Assembly (NCBI GenBank): GCA_017560175.1
Contig: JAFYOK010000298.1
Span: 1 to 9,985 of the forward strand
Direction: 5' to 3'
Source of the DNA: Clostridia bacterium
GTDB taxonomy: Bacteria; Bacillota; Clostridia; Oscillospirales; Butyricicoccaceae
Length of the DNA stretch: 9,985 nt
The notes below the pieces were generated by a model that worked only from the letters and a program-made list of their open reading frames with translations, had not been told where the DNA came from and ran no database searches. Positions within the stretch are counted from its first letter, which is position 1; every line of letters starts with the position of its first letter. This document shows positions 4,915-9,985 of this stretch, piece by piece. The position numbers and the translations under genes are program-made.

Positions 4915-6351
4915 TTGAAAGGTCTGTTTTTCCGTAATTTTATCATCTATGCCATCGTCATCTGCGTCAGCTTTGCTGCTCTGGGCAGCGCCTTTGTCTA
5001 CCAGATCAACAGCTTTGCTTTGCAGGAGAAGATGAACATGCTTTCCGACACCACCAATCGTGCTGCCGAAAGCACCATTCTCTATCTGGAATCCAGCTCG
5101 GATACCGGGCAGGTCCAGCCGGCTGCCAAGCTCTATCGATCAACCATGACCCAGCTGGCCGCCGAAAACGAAGCCACCATTTTTGTCACCGACCATACCG
5201 GCGAAATGCTGCTGGTGGCCACCAAAGAGGGCTGCTATAATCAGAAGGGCGGCTTCGTACCCACCAAAGCCGTCGAAACCGTCATCAGCAACGGCAGCTA
5301 CTATGAGATGTCCGACCTGGGCGGCTATCTTTCCGGTTCCCATTTTGTTTCGGGTATCATCGCCGAGCTCCCGGGGGCGAACGCCACCGACGAGCCGGAG
5401 ATCCTGGTCTTTGCCGCCATCTCTTCCGAATCGACATTGATCTTCTTCGTCAATATCATTTCGACCTTCCTGCTGATGACCGGTATCGTCCTCTCTCTGA
5501 CCCTGTGCGTCACCTATTTTGTCACATGGAACCAGGTGCGCCCCCTCAAGGTCATGGCCGCGGCTTCCCGACGCTTTGCCCGCGGCGACCACTCCACCCG
5601 TATTCCCCTGCCTCGCCGCCGCAACGAGGTCTACGAGATGGCGGCCAGCTTCAACCACATGGCCGATACCATCGAACGACATCAGACCATGCAGCGCGAC
5701 CTGATCGCCAACGTGTCCCACGATCTCCGTACCCCCATGACCACCATCGGCGGTTTTGTCGACGGTATTCTGGACGGTGCCATTCCGCCCGACAAACAGG
5801 AGCAGTATCTCCGTATCGTCTCGGAAGAGATCAAGCGCCTGTCCCGTCTGGCCAACAGCATGGTCACCATGTCCAAGATGGAATCGAGCGAAGAACTCAT
5901 CAAGTCGCCCTTCGATATGTCGGAAATGGTCATCCGCATCGCCCTTGGCTTTGAGCAGAAGATCAACGACAAACGCATCGAGCTGGATCTCGATATTCCC
6001 GATACCTGCCCGATCAACGGCAACCATGACGCACTGTTCCAGGTGGTTTACAACCTCTTTGACAATGCCCTCAAATTTGTCAACGAGGAGGGCGAGCTCA
6101 AGATCCTCATGGAGGTTCGCGGCGGCCGCCTGCAGTTCAACATCCGCAACACAGGCAGCGAGATCGATCCCGAAAGCCTCAAGCATATCTTCGACCGCTT
6201 CTATAAGAGCGACAAATCCCGCGGCCAGAATCCGAACGGTTCGGGCCTGGGTCTTTATATTGCCAAGACCATCATCGTCCGCCACGGCGGTGCCATCCAT
6301 GCCCGCAGCGGCGATGGCAAAACCGAGTTCTGTTTTGAATTGCCCATCTAA
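4915..6351 (+). CDS. Membrane sensor histidine kinase
   Basis: This is a 478-residue transmembrane kinase partnered with the preceding regulator. In order it has a membrane segment (about residues 8-30), an extracytoplasmic sensor of about 140 residues with a PAS/Cache-like pattern ('IFVTDHTGEMLL'), a second membrane segment (about 175-203), a HAMP linker (about 203-255), a dimerisation domain with phospho-accepting H269 in 'VSHDLRTPM', and an ATPase domain. The ATPase domain shows the N box 'NLFDNALKF' (380-388), a variant G1 'RNTGSEI' (411-417), 'IFDRFYKSD' and 'GSGLGLYIAK' (442-451). There is no internal PAS domain, unlike WalK. The start is TTG at 4915, with AAGGGGG (4901-4907) seven bases upstream; the next in-frame ATG lies beyond the first membrane segment. 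The gap from the regulator gene is 24 bases. The signal sensed is unknown. Confidence 0.93.
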   Translation: MKGLFFRNFIIYAIVICVSFAALGSAFVYQINSFALQEKMNMLSDTTNRAAESTILYLESSSDTGQVQPAAKLYRSTMTQLAAENEATIFVTDHTGEMLLVATKEGCYNQKGGFVPTKAVETVISNGSYYEMSDLGGYLSGSHFVSGIIAELPGANATDEPEILVFAAISSESTLIFFVNIISTFLLMTGIVLSLTLCVTYFVTWNQVRPLKVMAAASRRFARGDHSTRIPLPRRRNEVYEMAASFNHMADTIERHQTMQRDLIANVSHDLRTPMTTIGGFVDGILDGAIPPDKQEQYLRIVSEEIKRLSRLANSMVTMSKMESSEELIKSPFDMSEMVIRIALGFEQKINDKRIELDLDIPDTCPINGNHDALFQVVYNLFDNALKFVNEEGELKILMEVRGGRLQFNIRNTGSEIDPESLKHIFDRFYKSDKSRGQNPNGSGLGLYIAKTIIVRHGGAIHARSGDGKTEFCFELPI

Positions 6352-6393
6352 GTACTACGCACTATCATTCCATCCACAACCTGAGGTATCTTT

Positions 6394-7719
6394 ATGACCA
6401 ACGATCCCTTCAACAGTTACGACAACGAGAATACATACGAAAACGAAAGCGAAAATGACATCGACTGCGCTTATGAAGAGGTGGACGAGAATCTTTATTA
6501 CGATCCCGTCCCCTTCAAGAGCTACGATGAGATCCTGGCTGCCCGTAAGCGCATCCGCAAGGCACGCCGCGGTGCTGTGATCGGCTGTCTGCTCATTTTC
6601 CTGCTGCTCATCGGCGGTACTGCGCTGGGCATCTTCGGCGGCAGCTTTATTCTGACCCGTGCCATGAACGCCATGGCCAATGCACAGAAAAAAGAACCCG
6701 ATGCCCAGGAAGAAACCATGCCTGAAGAAAACCAGCAGGGTGGTATCCTGCTGCAGCCTTCCGACAGCAGCCAGCCCGTTCTGGTCACCGCATACGATAT
6801 CAGTGATCTGGTCGAACAGGCCAGCCACTCGGTAGTCGGTGTTGTCACCGAGAGCTATTCCAGCTTCTCCTCCAGCGGTACAGGTACCGGCATCATCATG
6901 GATGCCGCCGGCTACATCATCACCAACAACCATGTCATCGACGGCGGCAACAGCATCACCGTCGTCCTGGAAGACGGCACCAACCATCCGGCCTACCTCA
7001 TCGGCACCGACGCGCAGACCGACATTGCCGTGCTCAAGATCGAAACAAACCATAGTCTGCCTGCCGCATCCTTTGGCAATTCCGATGCCCTCCGTCTGGG
7101 CGAGCCTGCCATCGTCATCGGCAATCCCGGCGGCCTGGATCTGCAGGGCACCGTCACATCGGGCATCATTTCTGCCACCAATCGCCAGATCACCATGGAT
7201 ACCAACACCATGACCCTCATCCAGACCGATGCTGCCATCAATCCCGGCAACTCGGGCGGCCCTCTGCTCAACAAGTATGGTCAGGTGGTCGGTGTTACTT
7301 CCACCAAGATCTCGGCCGATGGCTTTGAGGGTCTGGGCTTTGCCATTCCCATGACCACCGTCAAACCCATCGTTGAAGAGCTGATTGAAAATGGTTATGT
7401 ATCGGGCCGCCCGCTGGTCGGCATTGCCTGCCGCCGCATCAGCCCCATGGCTGCTGCCTTCTATAATATGCCTCAGGGTCTGCTGGTCGACCAGGTGGCC
7501 TCCAACAGCAACGCTGCTGCTGCCGGTATCCGACAGAATGACATCATTGCTGCCATCGACGGTATTGCCGTCACCTCCATCAGCGAGGCCTGCACCATCC
7601 GCAACCGCCACAAGGCCGGCGAGACCGTCACCTTCTCGGTCTATCGTAGCGGCGAACTGACCGAGATCTCCTTTGAACTCAACGAACAGCAGCCGGCTTC
7701 CACAGGTTGGGACTTCTAA
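6394..7719 (+). CDS. Membrane-anchored HtrA/DegP-type serine protease
   Basis: This 441-residue protease of the S1C family degrades or handles damaged proteins outside the membrane. The first 60 or so residues are cytoplasmic, strongly acidic (rich in Asp, Glu and Asn) and end in a basic patch. One transmembrane anchor follows (about 61-88), then an acidic linker, a trypsin-like domain and a single PDZ domain (about 340-430). The catalytic triad is complete: H180 in 'TNNHVID', D210 in 'TDIAVLK' and S287 in 'NPGNSGGPL'. A GAGGT ribosome binding site (6383-6387) precedes the ATG. It follows the histidine kinase by 42 bases with no terminator, so it is probably co-transcribed. The arrangement recalls the CssRS-HtrA envelope-stress logic of Bacillus, but that link is inferred. 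It could be called htrA or degP; orthology to a specific paralogue is not determinable. Confidence 0.94.
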   Translation: MTNDPFNSYDNENTYENESENDIDCAYEEVDENLYYDPVPFKSYDEILAARKRIRKARRGAVIGCLLIFLLLIGGTALGIFGGSFILTRAMNAMANAQKKEPDAQEETMPEENQQGGILLQPSDSSQPVLVTAYDISDLVEQASHSVVGVVTESYSSFSSSGTGTGIIMDAAGYIITNNHVIDGGNSITVVLEDGTNHPAYLIGTDAQTDIAVLKIETNHSLPAASFGNSDALRLGEPAIVIGNPGGLDLQGTVTSGIISATNRQITMDTNTMTLIQTDAAINPGNSGGPLLNKYGQVVGVTSTKISADGFEGLGFAIPMTTVKPIVEELIENGYVSGRPLVGIACRRISPMAAAFYNMPQGLLVDQVASNSNAAAAGIRQNDIIAAIDGIAVTSISEACTIRNRHKAGETVTFSVYRSGELTEISFELNEQQPASTGWDF

Positions 7720-7729
7720 GGTGACTGTG

Positions 7730-8242
7730 ATGACAGACATCCTGTGCAATATGATCCCTGCCGCAATAGATGACCTGCAAGAGATCCATGCCCTGGCTCG
7801 CAAGGCTGCCGGCCACTCCAAAGTGACCGATTGGGATGATGAATATCCCAGCCTTGCGTTTCTACAGAACGATATCCAAAGCGGCGGTATGTATAAGGCT
7901 GTCCATGAAGGCCGCATCCTCTCCTTTATCCATATCAGTCCCTGGGCCGATCATGTGGAAGACGGAGGTTCCGACATCGACACTTGGGATGCTTCTGCAA
8001 AGAACCCCTGCGGTATGGCACGTTTCTGTGTCGACCCCGATCTGCAGGGACAGGGTTTGGGGCGCCGCATGATGGCTGCTGCCATCGACCGTGCCCGTAT
8101 ACTGGGCTATGACGGCATCCGTTTTCATGCCTCCAAAGGCAATCCTCTGGTACAGCATCTCTATGACTCCATGGGCTTCCGCCGTGCCGGAGAGATCACC
8201 TTCCCCTACGGCGACTTCATCTGCTACGAAATGAAACTGTAA
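7730..8242 (+). CDS. GNAT-family N-acetyltransferase
   Basis: This 170-residue protein has the Gcn5-related acetyltransferase fold. The acetyl-CoA-binding motif 'QGQGLG' (Q106-G111) follows the beta-strand 'ARFCVDPDL', and the C-terminal part has 'LYDSMGFRRAGE' (144-154), typical of the family's last conserved block. The substrate is unknown; small-molecule amines, antibiotics and protein N-termini are all acetylated by family members. The start is set at ATG 7730 because AAGGTG (7718-7723), which overlaps the protease stop codon, lies six bases upstream; the longer in-frame opening at 7673 would overlap the protease gene and has no support. The gene is the last of the two-component/protease operon and is followed directly by a strong terminator. 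Confidence 0.88.
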   Translation: MTDILCNMIPAAIDDLQEIHALARKAAGHSKVTDWDDEYPSLAFLQNDIQSGGMYKAVHEGRILSFIHISPWADHVEDGGSDIDTWDASAKNPCGMARFCVDPDLQGQGLGRRMMAAAIDRARILGYDGIRFHASKGNPLVQHLYDSMGFRRAGEITFPYGDFICYEMKL

Positions 8243-8246
8243 GACC

Positions 8247-8274
8247 AAAAAAGCACCCGAGTCGGGTGCTTTTT
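8247..8274. terminator. Bidirectional terminator between convergent operons
   Basis: GCACCCG (8253-8259) pairs with CGGGTGC (8263-8269) around a 3-base loop. Six A residues lie on the left and five T residues on the right, so the structure can stop transcription in both directions. It sits five bases after the acetyltransferase stop and seven bases beyond the spoIIQ stop on the other strand, serving both convergent genes. Confidence 0.92.
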
Positions 8275-8281
8275 CTTTTGC

Positions 8282-9070
8282 CTATTCAAACTTGAGGGAA
8301 AGAGGATCGATATACTTGCCGTTCTGCTTGACTACAAGATGGACATGACATTCCATAAGGCTTTCTGTCTTCATGGTATTGCCTGCTGTACCGATGGCCT
8401 CTCCGGCCAAAACGGTATCTCCTACCAACACACGAGCTTCGGGGGCGAGGCCGCAGTATTTGCTGACCAGGCCATCTTCATGGCGCAGGACGATGATGGT
8501 GCCTTCCAGAGCGTCCTCGTAGATCTCTTCCACCGTGCCGTCGGCAATGGCCCATACAGGATCACCCATGGCGCAGGCCAGGTCGATGCCGTTGTGGGTG
8601 CGCCAATCCCCCATGGTCTCATCATACTGGAGGGCATCCACCGAATAGGTGCGGATGACCTCACCGCTGACAGGGTACCGATAGGTGGGTTTCTTCTTAA
8701 AGAGCCAGGTTTCAGCAGCTTCTTCCTCCTGCCCCTCCAGAGGAACATAGATCTCGATGGGTGCATCGACCGCTTCCTTAGGCTGCGCAGGGACAGGTTC
8801 CGGCTGCGGCTGAGGTTCCGGCTCCAGCTGTACCGTCACATCGGGGATTTTGGGCATACTGTCGGTGTCGGGAATGGTGGTATCGGCAGCCGAAGGCAGG
8901 CTCTCCCCAAGGCCGATATCGTAAGCATCGCTGGTCTCTTCGGCAGGAAGGAAGAAGAGGACATAGCCCGAAATACCGATGGCTGCAATACACAGCATAA
9001 GTATCGCGATAAATCCCTTATCTTCCGAAAATTTTGTCCATTTGGCTTTAAGGCCGTCTTTTTCATGCAT
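8282..9070 (-). CDS. spoIIQ: Stage II sporulation protein Q, LytM/M23 domain
   Basis: The 262-residue product fits SpoIIQ, the forespore membrane protein that pairs with mother-cell SpoIIIAH to form the intermembrane channel during engulfment. It has a short cytoplasmic start, one transmembrane segment (about residues 19-41), a long acidic and proline-rich linker with a Glu/Pro/Gln run (83-94), and a C-terminal M23/LytM domain (about 130-260). Both metal motifs are intact: H159-x3-D163 and H242-x-H244. Bacillus subtilis SpoIIQ is degenerate at the first motif, while clostridial forms keep it, so this looks like the clostridial, possibly zinc-binding type. The ATG is supported by GGAGGTG (9078-9084, minus strand) seven bases upstream. 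It lies 47 bases after spoIID. A generic M23 peptidase is the alternative, but the neighbour makes SpoIIQ likely. Confidence 0.87.
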   Translation of the reverse strand: MHEKDGLKAKWTKFSEDKGFIAILMLCIAAIGISGYVLFFLPAEETSDAYDIGLGESLPSAADTTIPDTDSMPKIPDVTVQLEPEPQPQPEPVPAQPKEAVDAPIEIYVPLEGQEEEAAETWLFKKKPTYRYPVSGEVIRTYSVDALQYDETMGDWRTHNGIDLACAMGDPVWAIADGTVEEIYEDALEGTIIVLRHEDGLVSKYCGLAPEARVLVGDTVLAGEAIGTAGNTMKTESLMECHVHLVVKQNGKYIDPLSLKFE

Positions 9071-9089
9071 GATTCAGCACCTCCAAGCC

Positions 9090-9119
9090 TATTATGGGCA
9101 AGGATGGTGCTGTTTATTC
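9090..9119 (-). promoter_or_regulatory. Candidate forespore (sigma-F/sigma-G type) promoter for spoIIQ
   Basis: On the minus strand GAATA (9119-9115) and CATAATA (9096-9090) are 18 bases apart, matching the forespore sigma-factor pattern (-35 GHATR, -10 CATnnTA). The -35 overlaps the spoIID stop codon. The predicted start near 9083 would fall within the GGAGGTG ribosome binding site and leave a very short leader, which weakens the call. Known spoIIQ genes in Bacillus are sigma-F dependent. Confidence 0.4.
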
Positions 9120-9985
9120 ACTCTCCCAGCTGCTCTACTTCCACCCCGGTGTAATACCACTTAATGATCTCATCGCAAGTCTTGCCTTCTTCGGCCAGCG
9201 CTTTGGCCCCATACTGACTCATGCCGACGCCGTGGCCATAGCCTGTGGTGGAAAAGCAGATCTGATCGCCCTCCACTTTCATTGTGAAATTGGTGGAATT
9301 GAGCCCCAGCAGGGTACGCAGTTCAGTGCCCTTGACCCGAACACCGCCCACGGCCACCGTTATGATCCCTCCGGCTTCCGACCGCTCGGATGCCTTAAAC
9401 CATTCCTGCGGCTCGCAGTCGAGCATCATATCCGTCCACTTGCCCAGCAATTTCTCTTTGACTTCAGCCGTCGACAGCACGACCTCGCCCTGCCAGCGAG
9501 GGGAGGCCTCACCGCCCGGACTTTCCACCGACACCAGATAGGGGGTATCATTGCCCCATACGGCCAATGCGCTTTCTGTGCGTTCGGAAGATGTGGAATG
9601 GAATACCGCCGCAATGGGTTCTCCCTCATAGGTGGCGATCCGCCCATCGGTACGTTCGACGGCGCGGGTGATGCGATCCCGATAATAGGCGGCATTGGCA
9701 CCCCACAGGTCGCCGCTCTTTGCGGCAAGATCGGTATAGGCCTTGCAATGGGTATAGTCGGAACAAAGCTGGGCACCTTGATGAGACTCAGGAATGGCCT
9801 TGCCATTGTCATACAGCCCCAGCTGATAGAGGCTGTAGGTGCGCGCTGCCACCGCCTGGGCCTCCAGCGCCGCTTCGGGGAAAGAAGCCGGCATCTCAGC
9901 CGCCACCACGCCGCAGAGATATGTATGCAGATCCAGTTCCACTACTTCCCCTTCATGGCAGAGGGTAATGATGGTCTCTGCATCA
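9118..9985 (-). CDS. spoIID: Stage II sporulation protein D, peptidoglycan lytic transglycosylase (partial)
   Basis: SpoIID cleaves glycan strands with SpoIIP and SpoIIM during engulfment, acting from the mother-cell side. The frame stays open to the window edge, so the N-terminus, including any membrane anchor, is missing; 288 residues are visible. A GTG at 9940-9942 is internal, since conserved sequence ('GEVVELDLHTYL') reads through it. Visible features are 'YLCGVVAAEMP', whose glutamate (codon 9895-9897) matches the catalytic Glu of the family, then 'AQAVAARTYSL', a Cys-x5-Cys pair within 'LCSDYTHCKAY' like the zinc site described for clostridial SpoIID, 'AVFHSTSSERTESA' and the C-terminal 'GYGHGVGMSQYGA'. 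It stops with TGA 47 bases before spoIIQ. Identity is secure. Confidence 0.94.
   Translation of the reverse strand, partial: DAETIITLCHEGEVVELDLHTYLCGVVAAEMPASFPEAALEAQAVAARTYSLYQLGLYDNGKAIPESHQGAQLCSDYTHCKAYTDLAAKSGDLWGANAAYYRDRITRAVERTDGRIATYEGEPIAAVFHSTSSERTESALAVWGNDTPYLVSVESPGGEASPRWQGEVVLSTAEVKEKLLGKWTDMMLDCEPQEWFKASERSEAGGIITVAVGGVRVKGTELRTLLGLNSTNFTMKVEGDQICFSTTGYGHGVGMSQYGAKALAEEGKTCDEIIKWYYTGVEVEQLGE

Noticed and set aside
3084..6351. WalRK (YycFG) locus, suggested by a regulator and kinase near a metallo-beta-lactamase gene and an HtrA gene
   Set aside because: The hydrolase is upstream in a different operon and is not YycJ-like, the kinase lacks the internal PAS domain of WalK, and walH/walI homologues are absent.
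5140..7917. Long minus-strand frames opposite the kinase (5140-6300) and the protease/acetyltransferase (6355-7917)
   Set aside because: Same codon-bias artefact. The plus-strand genes have intact catalytic motifs throughout and the antisense products look like no known protein.
8339..9154. A 271-codon plus-strand frame opposite spoIIQ
   Set aside because: It is antisense to a gene with a membrane segment and LytM motifs, and it extends over the spoIIQ ribosome binding site and into the 3' end of spoIID. No start signals are seen.
9940..9942. GTG as the start of spoIID
   Set aside because: Conserved SpoIID sequence continues upstream of it without a stop to the window edge, so this is an internal valine codon.

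Overview
The window looks like chromosomal DNA from a spore-forming Clostridium-class Firmicute, probably of the order Oscillospirales (Ruminococcaceae/Oscillospiraceae-like). The case rests on GC-rich coding sequence with strong ribosome binding sites, intrinsic terminators, Clostridia-type spoIID and spoIIQ genes, a thrC-apgM threonine pair, and structured intergenic repeats of a kind I recall from gut Oscillospirales. The genus cannot be fixed from the sequence alone.

Layout. Positions 1-343 hold the terminator of an unseen upstream gene, a roughly 220-base island of hairpin repeats, and the thrC promoter. Positions 344-3785 (+) form a tight operon: threonine synthase (thrC), a phosphoglycerate-mutase-like protein of the kind proposed as an alternative homoserine kinase, and a metallo-beta-lactamase-fold hydrolase. 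Positions 3786-4206 carry no convincing gene. They hold a run of hairpins, a clear intrinsic terminator at 4031-4060, and an AT-rich promoter region with a dyad just before the next gene. Positions 4207-8242 (+) form a second operon: OmpR-type response regulator, sensor histidine kinase, membrane-anchored HtrA-type protease and GNAT acetyltransferase. A bidirectional terminator (8247-8274) separates it from the convergent sporulation genes on the minus strand: spoIIQ (8282-9070) downstream of spoIID (9118 to beyond the window edge).

How the genes fit together. The first operon would carry out the last two steps of threonine synthesis (homoserine to phosphohomoserine to threonine) if the ApgM-like protein is a kinase; the hydrolase's role is unknown. 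The second resembles a cell-envelope stress module, in which a two-component system is co-transcribed with a quality-control protease. The third is part of the engulfment machinery: SpoIID is a peptidoglycan-remodelling enzyme of the mother cell and SpoIIQ is the forespore half of the intermembrane channel. A candidate forespore-type promoter lies in the 47-base gap between them.

I see no phage, insertion sequence, CRISPR, tRNA or rRNA. The coding part is mostly recognisable. The least explained DNA is the two repeat-rich intergenic regions (61-283 and 3786-4060) and the dyad at 4163-4184.
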